A stretch of DNA of 64,000 nt from contig CP081102.1 of the NCBI GenBank assembly GCA_025141835.1, forward strand, positions 1,364,001 to 1,428,000, read 5' to 3'. Positions 25,266 through 33,669 of this stretch are shown here, piece by piece. This DNA is from Rhodobacteraceae bacterium M385 (GTDB lineage: Bacteria > Pseudomonadota > Alphaproteobacteria > Rhodobacterales > Rhodobacteraceae). The translations under genes and the position numbers were made by a program. Below the pieces are notes generated by a model. The model did not search any database, was not told the DNA's origin, and saw only the letters and a list, made by a program, of their open reading frames with translations. Within the stretch, counting starts at the first letter, position 1. Every line of letters begins with the position of its first letter.

Positions 25266-26786
25266 CTATTCGCCCCGTGGAAAGCGTTGATTTTCCTCAA
25301 GAACATTGAGGTCCATGTGATTGCGCATGTAGCGTTCAGAGGCGTCGCGGAGCGGTTGGAAATCCCAAGGATAGTAAGAGCCGTTTCGCAAGGCCTCGTA
25401 GACGACCCATCGGCGGGCTTGGCTTTCGCGCACGTCTGCGTCGAAGGCGTCCAAATCCCAACGTGCCTCGGATTTTGCACGAAGCGTCAGGCGCGTGCCT
25501 TGGTGTTCGGCAACCTCAGCCAAGTTTGTTAACTCTTGTGGGTCCGCGGACAGGTCGAACAATTGGTCCGGGTCCAAGGCGCATCTGGTGAATTTCCACG
25601 GTCCGTAGCGTAGAGCCACCAGCGGCGCGTAAGAGCCCTCGGCCGCGTATTCCATCGCAACGGGACTGCTGCGCGTGGCGCCATTTCCTAACGGCATTAA
25701 CGATTCACCGTCGGTCCAGGGCATCACCTCTTCCATCGATACGCCCGCAAGGTCACAAAGGGTTGGGCAGAGATCGATTGTGGACACAGGATCGGTCACC
25801 AACCCCGGCGTCATGTCCGGGGCCGAGATCATCAACGGCACGCGGGCAGAGCCCTCGAAGAAGGACATTTTGAACCAAAGCCCCCGCTCGCCCAACATAT
25901 CGCCGTGGTCGGAGACGAAGACGATAAGCGCCTCTTGCCGGGTGCGTTCCAACACATCCAGAATGCTGCCGATCTTCTGATCGAGGTAGGAAATATTAGC
26001 GAAATACGCCTGCCGTGATCGGGCGACATCGGCATCGGTGATCTCAAAATTCTCTAGGTCATTCGCATCCAGAATGCGCTTAGAGTGGGGGTCTTGATCG
26101 GGGTAGGGGATCGGGCCGACTTCGGGCATCAAGTGCTCGCAATCGTTATACAAATCCCAGAACTCGCGCCGCGCGACGTAGGGGTCGTGGGGGTGGGTAA
26201 AGCTGACGGTCAGGCACCACGGACGCGGGTCTTTCCCGCGCGACAGATCGTACAGCTTTTGCTCTGCCTCGAAGGCCACGGCGTCGTCGTATTCCATCTG
26301 ATTGGTGATCTCGGCCACGCCCGACCCGGTGACGGACCCCATGTTGTGATACCACCAATCAATCCGCTCGCCGGATTTGCGATAGTCGGGCGTCCAGCCA
26401 AAATCGGCGGGGTAGATGTCGGTCGTCAGGCGTTGTTCGAATCCGTGAAGCTGATCGGGACCGACGAAATGCATCTTGCCCGAAAGCGCTGTATAGTAGC
26501 CCGCCCGTCGCAAATGATGGGCGTAGGTCGGGATGGAGGAGGCGAACTCGGCCGCGTTGTCATAAACTCCGGTCCGCGAGGGCAATTGCCCCGACATGAA
26601 CGACGCTCGCGCAGGCGCGCAGAGTGGAGAGGCGGTGTATGCATTGGCAAAACGCGTGGATTTCGCGGCCAAACGGTCCAGGTTGGGCGTGTGCAACCAC
26701 TCGGCGGGGCCGTCGGGAAAAAGCGTGCCGTTCAGTTGATCTACCATGAGGATCAATATGTTAGGCCGAGAACTAGGTGCAGTCAT
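25266..26786 (-). CDS. betC: choline-sulfatase
   Basis: The 506-residue type I sulfatase has a metal-binding start (NILILMVDQLNG), the formylglycine signature CAPAR (C56-R60) followed by SFMSGQLPSR, and VFVSDHGDMLGERGLW with later metal ligands. A C-terminal choline-sulfatase extension (RRWVVYEALRNGSYYPWDFQPL) supports the assignment. It releases choline from choline-O-sulfate, so the cell can use this osmolyte. Its ATG overlaps the betI stop (ATGA). It needs a sulfatase-maturing enzyme, not seen here. Confidence 0.94.
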   Translation of the reverse strand: MTAPSSRPNILILMVDQLNGTLFPDGPAEWLHTPNLDRLAAKSTRFANAYTASPLCAPARASFMSGQLPSRTGVYDNAAEFASSIPTYAHHLRRAGYYTALSGKMHFVGPDQLHGFEQRLTTDIYPADFGWTPDYRKSGERIDWWYHNMGSVTGSGVAEITNQMEYDDAVAFEAEQKLYDLSRGKDPRPWCLTVSFTHPHDPYVARREFWDLYNDCEHLMPEVGPIPYPDQDPHSKRILDANDLENFEITDADVARSRQAYFANISYLDQKIGSILDVLERTRQEALIVFVSDHGDMLGERGLWFKMSFFEGSARVPLMISAPDMTPGLVTDPVSTIDLCPTLCDLAGVSMEEVMPWTDGESLMPLGNGATRSSPVAMEYAAEGSYAPLVALRYGPWKFTRCALDPDQLFDLSADPQELTNLAEVAEHQGTRLTLRAKSEARWDLDAFDADVRESQARRWVVYEALRNGSYYPWDFQPLRDASERYMRNHMDLNVLEENQRFPRGE

Positions 26787-27355
26787 CGCAGGGCCACCTC
26801 CAGATAATCGGTGACGCGGGCAATGGCGGCGTCGGCATCGGGCACGGTCGTGCTAACCAAAGCGTGGCGAATGTAGAGGCCATCGATCAAAGCAGCGGTA
26901 GTCACGGCGATATTGACGGCGTTATTCGTTAACGGCCTTAACGAATAGGTCAGGTTGGACACCAAACGATGCTGGTACACACGCAAAAGCCGCGCGGCTT
27001 TGGGGTCGCGCTGTGCCATGACGTAGAAAGTTAACCACGCCGAGACGACCTCTGGGTGGAAGTTTTGCCCCCCGAAAGAGGCCCGCGCAATGGCGGTCAG
27101 GCGGCCTCGCGCCGTATCGGCCTTGGCCAGTTCGGCCCGTGCAGAAGTGCCAAATTCCCGAAGGATTGCACGCATCGCAGCCAACAAAAGCGCGTCCTTG
27201 GAGCCGAAGTAATGGTGCGCCAAGGCAGAGGACACACCCGCGGCTTTCGCGATCTGCCCCATGGTCACGTCCAAAGACCCACACCGCCCGATCTCGCTGA
27301 TCGTAGCGTTGACAAGTGCGTCCTTGCGTATAGCCATCATACCTATGCGGGGCAT
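26783..27355 (-). CDS. betI: TetR-family choline-responsive repressor
   Basis: The 190-residue regulator begins MPRIGM, characteristic of BetI, with a TetR helix-turn-helix at about 25-50 (MGQIAKAAGVSSALAHHYFGSKDAL). The start at 27355 is chosen because BetI proteins begin there; the open frame extends 21 codons upstream, across the operator. It heads the betICBA operon and faces choXWV. The palindrome at 27399-27412 between them is the likely operator, relieved by choline. A TTAA-N5-TTAA motif lies inside at 26929-26941. Confidence 0.93.
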   Translation of the reverse strand: MPRIGMMAIRKDALVNATISEIGRCGSLDVTMGQIAKAAGVSSALAHHYFGSKDALLLAAMRAILREFGTSARAELAKADTARGRLTAIARASFGGQNFHPEVVSAWLTFYVMAQRDPKAARLLRVYQHRLVSNLTYSLRPLTNNAVNIAVTTAALIDGLYIRHALVSTTVPDADAAIARVTDYLEVALR

Positions 27356-27398
27356 CGAGACACCTTCCTTGTTGCCATGTACCAGAAATATGTTTTTA

Positions 27399-27412
27399 AT
27401 TGACTGGTCAAT
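27399..27412. promoter_or_regulatory. BetI operator candidate (ATTGACTGGTCAAT)
   Basis: This 14-bp palindrome has 6 of 7 matched pairs. It lies between the divergent betI and choX genes, 44 bp from the betI start. The TTGA...TCAA half-sites are like the TetR-family BetI boxes. Confidence 0.65.
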
Positions 27413-27447
27413 CAACAAAAACGACCAGATCCCAACAGGAGACTAAA

Positions 27448-28392
27448 ATGACCCTTTTCCGCGCAACAGCGACCAGCGCCATGGCGCTTGCTTTGACCGC
27501 CGGGGCAGCGATGGCTGACGCCCATGCCGAATGTGGCACCGTTACCTTCTCGGACGTCGGTTGGACCGACATCACCGCGACGACGGCGGCGACCACCGTG
27601 GTGCTCGAGGCGCTTGGCTATGAAACCGACATCCTCGTGCTGTCCGTACCAGTGACCTACACGTCGCTGGCCGAAGGCGATGTGGACATCTTCCTTGGCA
27701 ACTGGATGCCCACGATGGAGGCCGATATCGCCCCTTATCGTGAGGCAGGCACTGTGGACACCGTGCGCGCAAACCTTGAAGGCGCCAAATACACGCTGGC
27801 CACCAACGCGGCTGGCGCGGCGCTTGGCATCACCGACTTCGCCTCCATCGCTGCGGCGATGGATGAGCTGGACGGAGAGATCTACGGCATCGAGCCCGGC
27901 AATGACGGCAACCGTCTGATTATGGATATGATCGAGGCCGACGCCTTTGGCCTGTCCGAGTTTGAGGTTGTCGAATCCTCGGAGCAGGGGATGCTGGCGC
28001 AAGTCGCCCGTGCATCAGATCGGGACGAGCCTGTCGTTTTCCTCGGTTGGGAACCCCACCCGATGAATGCCAACTTTGACCTGACCTATCTGGAAGGTGG
28101 CGACGATTGGTTCGGCCCCGATCTGGGCGGTGCGACGGTCTACACCAATACCTCTGCCGGTTATGTGGATGCCTGCCCGAACGTGGGCGCATTGCTGAAC
28201 AACCTGTCGTTCAGCCTTGCCATGGAAAACGAGATCATGGGCGCGATCCTTGACGAAGGTGAAGATCCCGCCGACGCCGCGACCGCGTGGATGGCCGCTA
28301 ACCCTGACGCCGTTATGGCTTGGCTGGACGGTGTGACCACCTTCGACGGTGGCGACGCAGCCGCCGCAGTGTCCGAAGCTCTGGGTCTTTAA
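27448..28392 (+). CDS. choX: choline ABC transporter substrate-binding protein
   Basis: The 314-residue protein has a signal peptide cleaved near residue 22 (AMA-DAHAE). The mature part follows the OpuAC/ChoX pattern: FSDVGWTD, a Trp-containing GNWMPTME loop and FLGWEPHPMN, supplying aromatic residues for the quaternary ammonium cage. It delivers choline to ChoW/ChoV. GGAGA precedes the ATG at 27448. It is divergent from betI, and a terminator-like hairpin follows it. Confidence 0.93.
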   Translation: MTLFRATATSAMALALTAGAAMADAHAECGTVTFSDVGWTDITATTAATTVVLEALGYETDILVLSVPVTYTSLAEGDVDIFLGNWMPTMEADIAPYREAGTVDTVRANLEGAKYTLATNAAGAALGITDFASIAAAMDELDGEIYGIEPGNDGNRLIMDMIEADAFGLSEFEVVESSEQGMLAQVARASDRDEPVVFLGWEPHPMNANFDLTYLEGGDDWFGPDLGGATVYTNTSAGYVDACPNVGALLNNLSFSLAMENEIMGAILDEGEDPADAATAWMAANPDAVMAWLDGVTTFDGGDAAAAVSEALGL

Positions 28393-28413
28393 ACCACGTC
28401 AAAAGACAAACGG

Positions 28414-28441
28414 AAGGGCCTGCCGGTTGGCGGGCCCTTTT
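28414..28441 (+). terminator. intrinsic terminator/attenuator after choX
   Basis: AAGGGCCTGCC and GGCGGGCCCTT form an 11-bp stem (one G-T pair) with loop GGTT, followed by TT. It lies inside the cho operon, so it probably reduces choW-choV expression relative to choX. Confidence 0.75.
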
Positions 28442-28485
28442 GGCAGACCCTGCAAAGCAACGGGGCGCGGGATATTCCGCAATTC

Positions 28486-28500
28486 CTTAACGACGTTAAG
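28486..28500. repeat. dispersed palindrome CTTAACGACGTTAAG
   Basis: This is a perfect 15-bp palindrome around a central A, in the choX-choW gap. It is the only intergenic copy of the TTAACGNCGTTAA motif in the window. Confidence 0.8.
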
Positions 28501-28548
28501 AAGTCCGCCAATGCATGACTTCCCCAAACTAACAGGACGACCCCTGAC

Positions 28549-29535
28549 ATGACTTGGTTCAGCGACTTACGCGCTTGGTGGCAAGAAGACGGCATCTCAG
28601 AGTGCTCATTTCCCAATGATCCCGATGTGACGGGGCCGATCACCTTTTTGACCGAATGCAAACTGCGCATCGGTGACGGGGCTGAGGCGGTATTCGATTG
28701 GCTACAATCTAACGGCGCGTTCATTTTTGACGCTTTGGCCGTGGCGCTGGAGGCAATGATCGAGGTCTTCCTCGCCATCTTGCAAGAGCCGCCCAACACC
28801 TCTTGGTGGCAGGATATTCGCCTGCGTGATGCCAGCTTTCTTTACCCGCAGGAATTACATCCCTTTCTAATCATTGCGATCTTTACGGGGCTGGCATGGT
28901 GGCTACATCGCGGCTGGAAGGTGCCCACCTTGGTGGCCGTGGGCTTCTTGTTCATCGTAAACCAAGGCTACTGGGAAGAAACGACCGAAAGCTTAACACT
29001 GGTGCTGTCGGCCTGTGTCGTTTGCATGGGCGTGGGCGTTCCGATTGGCATCGCAGTGGCCCATAGGCCCCGGCTATATGCTTGGATGCGGCCCATTCTG
29101 GATCTGATGCAGACCCTGCCGACCTTCGTCTATCTCATTCCAGCCATTGTGTTTTTCGGCATCGGCATGGTGCCGGGCCTGATTGCAACAGTGATCTTCG
29201 TGCTGCCCGCGCCGATCCGCCTGACGCATCTTGGCATCTCCTCCACGCCGAATTCCTTGCGCGAGGCCGCCGATGCATTTGGGGCCACGCCTTCGCAAAA
29301 ATTGTGGAAGGTAGAGCTTCCCTACGCCCTGCCACAGATCATGACGGGCCTGAACCAAACCATCATGTTGTCGCTGTCGATGGTCGTCATCGCGGCGCTT
29401 GTGGGCGCCGATGGCTTGGGTGTTCCGGTGGTGCGGGCGTTGAACCAGGTGAACACGGGGCTTGGCTTTGAAAGCGGTTTCATCATCGTTGTGGTCGCCA
29501 TCGTTCTAGACCGCACGTTGAGGGTGAAGGCATGA
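28549..29535 (+). CDS. choW: choline ABC transporter permease
   Basis: The 328-residue permease has a long soluble N-terminus with a WW...D-rich region, then about six to seven membrane helices. The BPD_transp_1 coupling loop is EAADAFGATPSQKLWKVELPYALPQI. It is the ProW/ChoW type. The stop overlaps the GFA-family start (ATGA), so translation is coupled to that unexpected neighbour. No strong ribosome-binding site precedes the ATG; AGGA lies 12 bases upstream. Confidence 0.92.
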   Translation: MTWFSDLRAWWQEDGISECSFPNDPDVTGPITFLTECKLRIGDGAEAVFDWLQSNGAFIFDALAVALEAMIEVFLAILQEPPNTSWWQDIRLRDASFLYPQELHPFLIIAIFTGLAWWLHRGWKVPTLVAVGFLFIVNQGYWEETTESLTLVLSACVVCMGVGVPIGIAVAHRPRLYAWMRPILDLMQTLPTFVYLIPAIVFFGIGMVPGLIATVIFVLPAPIRLTHLGISSTPNSLREAADAFGATPSQKLWKVELPYALPQIMTGLNQTIMLSLSMVVIAALVGADGLGVPVVRALNQVNTGLGFESGFIIVVVAIVLDRTLRVKA

Positions 29536-29942
29536 AACTGAACGGAAAATGCCATTGTGGGGCGGTGCAGTTTACGGCTGATCTCAAGGGCGGGCTGGCC
29601 TCTGCTCGCCGCTGTGATTGCTCCCTTTGCACCATGCGCGGGGCGGTCGCGGTCTCGACCGATCTGGAAGGGTTTACCATCACGAAGGGTGCAGAGAACC
29701 TGACGCTGTATCAGTTCAACACTCGCGTGGCCGAGCACTACTTTTGCAGCCATTGTGGCATCTACACTCACCACAAGCGCCGCTCCAACCCCAATGAATA
29801 CGGGGTAAATCTGGCCTGTCTTGAAGGGCAGTCACCTTTCCAACTGGCCGAGATCATCGTCCATGACGGCCAGCAACACCCCAACGACGGAGGCCCCTCT
29901 GACGGGGTCGCCGGTATCTTGCGTTACGAGGTAAACCGATGA
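29532..29942 (+). CDS. GFA (glutathione-dependent formaldehyde-activating) family protein inside the cho operon
   Basis: The 136-residue protein has the zinc-binding pattern of the GFA family: CHCGAV (C8, C10), RRCDCSLC (about 27-34) and FCSHCGIY with two Cys near 92-95. Members are related to S-(hydroxymethyl)glutathione synthase, though most have unproven activity. It overlaps choW and choV by four bases on each side, so it is part of the transporter operon. Formaldehyde is released when glycine betaine is demethylated, so a detoxifying role is an attractive inference. It has no transport motif. Confidence 0.85.
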   Translation: MKLNGKCHCGAVQFTADLKGGLASARRCDCSLCTMRGAVAVSTDLEGFTITKGAENLTLYQFNTRVAEHYFCSHCGIYTHHKRRSNPNEYGVNLACLEGQSPFQLAEIIVHDGQQHPNDGGPSDGVAGILRYEVNR

Positions 29943-30958
29943 GCACAGCCGTTTCATTTCGCGATGTTTGCATCATGTTTGGTCCCCGTCCTGCGCAGGC
30001 GTTAACCCTTGCCGATCAGGGCGGCACCCGGTCCGACATTCAAGCCGCGACCGAGCATGTCTTGGGCGTTCACGACTGTTCTCTCGATGTGGAAGAAGGG
30101 GAGATCCTTGTTCTTATGGGGTTGTCGGGCTCCGGCAAATCCACGCTTCTGCGGGCGGTTAACGGGCTTAACCCTGTTGCCCGTGGGCAGGTCGAGGTGA
30201 CGGACGGCGATTGGTCCTGCACCCTTCCGGGCGCCAGTGGCACTGATCTACGGTATCTGCGCCAGAATTGCGTCTCCATGGTTTTTCAGCAGTTTGGCCT
30301 GCTGCCTTGGCGCTCTGTGCGGGAAAATGTGGGGCTTGGGTTAGAGCTGGCCGGGCAATCCGCCGCTGACCGGAATGCCGCCGTTGAACAGCAGCTGGCC
30401 TTGGTGGGGCTTGCCGAATGGGCAGATCGCAAGGTGGGTGACTTGTCGGGCGGGATGCAGCAGCGTGTGGGTCTTGCGCGGGCGTTTGTGACCAACGCGC
30501 CGATCCTGTTGATGGATGAGCCGTTCTCGGCGCTCGACCCATTGATCCGCAGCAAATTGCAGGATGAATTGCTGGATTTGCAACGGGATCTGAAGCGCAC
30601 GATTATCTTCGTGAGCCATGATCTGGACGAGGCCTTCAAAATCGGCAACCGCATCGCCATTCTTGAAGGGGGGCGCATCGTTCAAATCGGCACGCCACGG
30701 CAGATTTTCTCGGAACCGGCGACAGAGTATGTGGCGGAATTTGTGTCTAACATGAACCCCTTAGGCGTCCTGACCGCCCGCGATGTGATGCAGGATGTAC
30801 CCACGGAAGCCCCAAGCGTTCCGGCCGAAATGCCGGTGAAAGACATCCTGGCCCGCTTCGCCGAAAATCCCGCCCCTTTGGCCGTCGAAGAGGGCGGAGA
30901 GATTGTGGGAACCGTGACCACGGATTCCGTGGCCGCGCGTCTAGGAACCCCCGGCTAA
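29939..30958 (+). CDS. choV: choline ABC transporter ATP-binding protein
   Basis: The 339-residue ATPase has Walker A GLSGSGKST (about 61-69), Q-loop MVFQQFGLLPW, signature LSGGMQQRVG, Walker B ILLMDEPFSALD and the switch SHDLDEA. An insertion near residues 20-45 before the Walker A and a C-terminal CBS-like segment of about 60 residues fit ChoV/ProV proteins. It is the last cho gene; its end overlaps the convergent acyl-CoA dehydrogenase gene by 18 bases. A TTAACGGGCTTAA motif copy lies at 30159-30171. Confidence 0.93.
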   Translation: MSTAVSFRDVCIMFGPRPAQALTLADQGGTRSDIQAATEHVLGVHDCSLDVEEGEILVLMGLSGSGKSTLLRAVNGLNPVARGQVEVTDGDWSCTLPGASGTDLRYLRQNCVSMVFQQFGLLPWRSVRENVGLGLELAGQSAADRNAAVEQQLALVGLAEWADRKVGDLSGGMQQRVGLARAFVTNAPILLMDEPFSALDPLIRSKLQDELLDLQRDLKRTIIFVSHDLDEAFKIGNRIAILEGGRIVQIGTPRQIFSEPATEYVAEFVSNMNPLGVLTARDVMQDVPTEAPSVPAEMPVKDILARFAENPAPLAVEEGGEIVGTVTTDSVAARLGTPG

Positions 30959-31990
30959 GCCTTTCATAAGGCGCTCCAAATGCCAGTCCGTGTCGCCTAA
31001 TTGGTGGTCGATCATGACGAGCCGTTTGGCGTAGTGTGACAGCGGATATTCCCAAGTGATCCCGATGCCGCCGTGCATCTGGATCGCTTCTTCGGCCACG
31101 AGCCGTGCGATCTTTCCGACCAAGTGTTTCGCTTGAGCGGCGCGTTTTGCGAAGGCCTCGGTGCCATCGGCAGAGGCCGCAAGGATCACGATGGAGCGGG
31201 CTTGCTCGATCTCGATCGCCACGTCGATGGCGCGGTGCTGCAAGGCTTGAAACGCGCCGAGAGGCTGGCCGAATTGCTTGCGTGTCGTCAGGTAGTCCAC
31301 CAGCGTGTCCTGCACCACCTCCATCGCGCCAAGAGCCTCGGCGCAAAGGGCCAATGCGCCCCGGTCCATGGCGTTTTGCAAAGCGTTTTCAGCATCTTCC
31401 AGCAGTAGCGTGGCAGGCGTGTCGTCAAAGAAGACCTCTCCCGCCGGGCCGCCATCTATCATCCCATAGCCGGTGATTTCGGCGTTTTCGGCGGGCATCT
31501 CAAACAAGGCGATCTTGCCGTTTTGCCGGGCCGCGACCAACAGAATTTCAGCAGCGGGTGCGCCGTAAACCACGGATTTCCGCCCTGTTAACCGGCCATT
31601 AACGCAACTTGTGGTGATGTCTTGCAGGTCATAGGGCGCGTCGCTTTCGCCGATGGCCAGCGTGTAGCGCGTGCCCGCCATCAACGGGTCCGCGTCAGTT
31701 AATAAGGAGGCCGCCATGAGTTGACCCAAAACCGGCTCCGGGCAAAGCGCTCGGCCCAATTCCTCAAACACGGTCACGATATCAAACCCGTGCCCGCCCA
31801 TACCGCCGCGGTCCTCGGAGACGAGGGCGTAGAACAGGCCGAGTTCGGTCAGCTCCGCCCATTTGGTCGGATCATGGAAAGGCGCGTCGTAGGCGACAGC
31901 GTTGCGGTGAGAGATTTCATAGCTGTCCGCCAAATATCGGCGGAGGGTTTCTGACAACATGCGGCGGTCATCGGATTGCTCAAAGTTCAT
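30941..31990 (-). CDS. acyl-CoA dehydrogenase family protein (smaller partner)
   Basis: The 349-residue protein has the ACAD fold: an N-terminal helical domain, a middle beta domain with weak FAD motifs, and a C-terminal EEAIQMHGGIGITWEYPLSHYAKR helix. It is short and diverged compared with its 394-residue neighbour. Translational overlap (ATGA) with that gene suggests an obligate pair like the heteromeric ACADs used on bulky acyl-CoAs (steroid side chains, pimeloyl-CoA). The substrate is not evident. A TTAA-N7-TTAA element lies inside at 31588-31602. Confidence 0.85.
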   Translation of the reverse strand: MNFEQSDDRRMLSETLRRYLADSYEISHRNAVAYDAPFHDPTKWAELTELGLFYALVSEDRGGMGGHGFDIVTVFEELGRALCPEPVLGQLMAASLLTDADPLMAGTRYTLAIGESDAPYDLQDITTSCVNGRLTGRKSVVYGAPAAEILLVAARQNGKIALFEMPAENAEITGYGMIDGGPAGEVFFDDTPATLLLEDAENALQNAMDRGALALCAEALGAMEVVQDTLVDYLTTRKQFGQPLGAFQALQHRAIDVAIEIEQARSIVILAASADGTEAFAKRAAQAKHLVGKIARLVAEEAIQMHGGIGITWEYPLSHYAKRLVMIDHQLGDTDWHLERLMKGLAGGS

Positions 31991-33171
31991 CGCGTCATCA
32001 TCCCTTTGGCCAAGATGTTGCGTTGGATTTCGTTCGAGCCACCGTAGATCGAGATCTTTCGGTTGTTAAAGTAATCCGCGGCGTTGTGGCTGTGGTTGGG
32101 GGGCGTGATCGCCAGATTGTCCAAGTCTTCCGACGGGAAGGGGGCGGCCGCCGGACCCAACGCGCGCCGCGCCAGATCATTGAGGGATTGTCGGATCACC
32201 GTGCCCTTGATTTTCAGCATCGAAGGCTCTGCCCCCAATTGCCCGCCTGCGGCGGCTTTTGACAGCATCCGCAGGTTGGTGATTTTCATCGCCTCCAACT
32301 CGGCCTCTGTTTCTGCCAGGCGGGCGGCAAATAATGGGTTCTCGATCAACGGCTTGCCGTTTCGCTTGACGGTTCTTGCAAGGGCTTTGATCTGCGCCAA
32401 GGCTTGGACGGAGAACCCGGTGCCAGCGATGTTTGTCCGCTCGTGGCCCAGAAGATACTTGGCAATCGTCCAGCCGTCATTCTCGGCCCCTACCAAGTTT
32501 GCGACGGGCACGCGGACGTCGGTGAAGAACACTTCGTTTACCTCGAAACCGCCTTCAATCAGGCGTATGGGGCGCATCTCGACCCCCGGTGTATCCAGGT
32601 CGATCAGAAGGAAACTGATCCCGGCCTGAGGTTTGCCGTCAGAGCGGGTGCGCACAAGGCAGAAGATGCGGTTGGCGTATTGGCCGTAGGTCGTCCAAGT
32701 CTTCTGGCCGTTAACAATATAATGGTCCCCGTCGCGTTCCGCGCGGGTCTTGAGGGACGCAAGGTCACTGCCTGCGCCGGGCTCAGAATAGCCCTGACAC
32801 CACCAATCACGCCCGTCCAAGATGCGTGGCAGAAGCTCTGACTGTTGCGCCGCAGAGCCGAATTTCATCAGCACAGGCGCGAGCATTTTCAGGCCGAACG
32901 GCACGATCCGTGGCGCGTTTGCCAAGGCGCTTTCTTCCTCGAAGATATGCAGTTTGATCGGGCCCCAGTCACAGCCGCCATGGGCCGCAGGCCAAGTGCC
33001 ACCAAGCCATCCCTTGTCGTTCAGGATCGCGTGCCAATTGTGCATGTCATCGCGGGTGGGGCCGCTGCCATCGGCTACGCGGGCGGCGATATCTTTGGGC
33101 AAAGCCTTGGAGATAAAAGCGCGAACCTCGGCTTGAAAAGCAAGCTCTTGCGGCGAAAATGATAGATCCAT
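31987..33171 (-). CDS. acyl-CoA dehydrogenase family protein (larger partner)
   Basis: The 394-residue ACAD contains WCQGYSEPGAGSDLASLKTRAERDG (the FAD/substrate signature), DVRVPVANLVGAENDGW and a C-terminal YGGSNEIQRNILAKG. It catalyses FAD-dependent alpha,beta-dehydrogenation of an acyl-CoA, with electrons passed to ETF. A GGGAGGGG ribosome-binding site precedes the ATG at 33171. No other beta-oxidation enzyme is adjacent, so the pathway is not indicated. Confidence 0.9.
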   Translation of the reverse strand: MDLSFSPQELAFQAEVRAFISKALPKDIAARVADGSGPTRDDMHNWHAILNDKGWLGGTWPAAHGGCDWGPIKLHIFEEESALANAPRIVPFGLKMLAPVLMKFGSAAQQSELLPRILDGRDWWCQGYSEPGAGSDLASLKTRAERDGDHYIVNGQKTWTTYGQYANRIFCLVRTRSDGKPQAGISFLLIDLDTPGVEMRPIRLIEGGFEVNEVFFTDVRVPVANLVGAENDGWTIAKYLLGHERTNIAGTGFSVQALAQIKALARTVKRNGKPLIENPLFAARLAETEAELEAMKITNLRMLSKAAAGGQLGAEPSMLKIKGTVIRQSLNDLARRALGPAAAPFPSEDLDNLAITPPNHSHNAADYFNNRKISIYGGSNEIQRNILAKGMMTR

Positions 33172-33251
33172 CGTACCCCTCCCGTGGCTACGGAAGGGTA
33201 ACAGGCGGTGGTAGAAAATCTAGCGGGAACGCTACGTTACGCCAAGTAGTG

Positions 33252-33581
33252 CTACATTGAGAACGATGTGCCGCAGCCGCAGGAAGACGACGCATTGGGG
33301 TTCTCAATCGTGAACCGCGCGCCGATCAGCTCTTCCGAGAAGTCGATAATCGCATCGGCCAAGAAGGGCAGGGACACGATATCGACAACGACTTTCTGGC
33401 CTTGGCCTTCCAGCACCAAGTCATCTGAACCCGGCGCATCGAGCTTGATTTCATACTGAAACCCGGAGCAGCCGCCACCTTCAACGGCCACGCGCAGGGC
33501 TTGTGGGGCGTCGGCCGCCGCGTTGATCTCGGCCAAACGCGCGAAGGCGCGGTCTGTGACTTTGGGCGGAATGGAAAGCAT
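33252..33581 (-). CDS. erpA: iron-sulfur cluster insertion protein (A-type carrier)
   Basis: The 109-residue HesB/IscA-family protein has the three conserved cysteines C38 (GGGCSGF), C101 and C103 (CGCG). It carries [Fe-S] clusters to apoproteins. Length and the IDFSEELIGARFTIENPNA segment fit ErpA/IscA. It is divergent from dgt with an 88-bp gap holding both promoters, an arrangement common in alphaproteobacteria as far as I recall. Confidence 0.92.
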   Translation of the reverse strand: MLSIPPKVTDRAFARLAEINAAADAPQALRVAVEGGGCSGFQYEIKLDAPGSDDLVLEGQGQKVVVDIVSLPFLADAIIDFSEELIGARFTIENPNASSSCGCGTSFSM

Positions 33582-33669
33582 GGGCGTTCACCTGTCGTAA
33601 ATCGCGTGTGGGTACAATATATGGGCGGCAGGGGCGCGGGACAAGATCGCCTCTTTGGAGGCAGAAATT

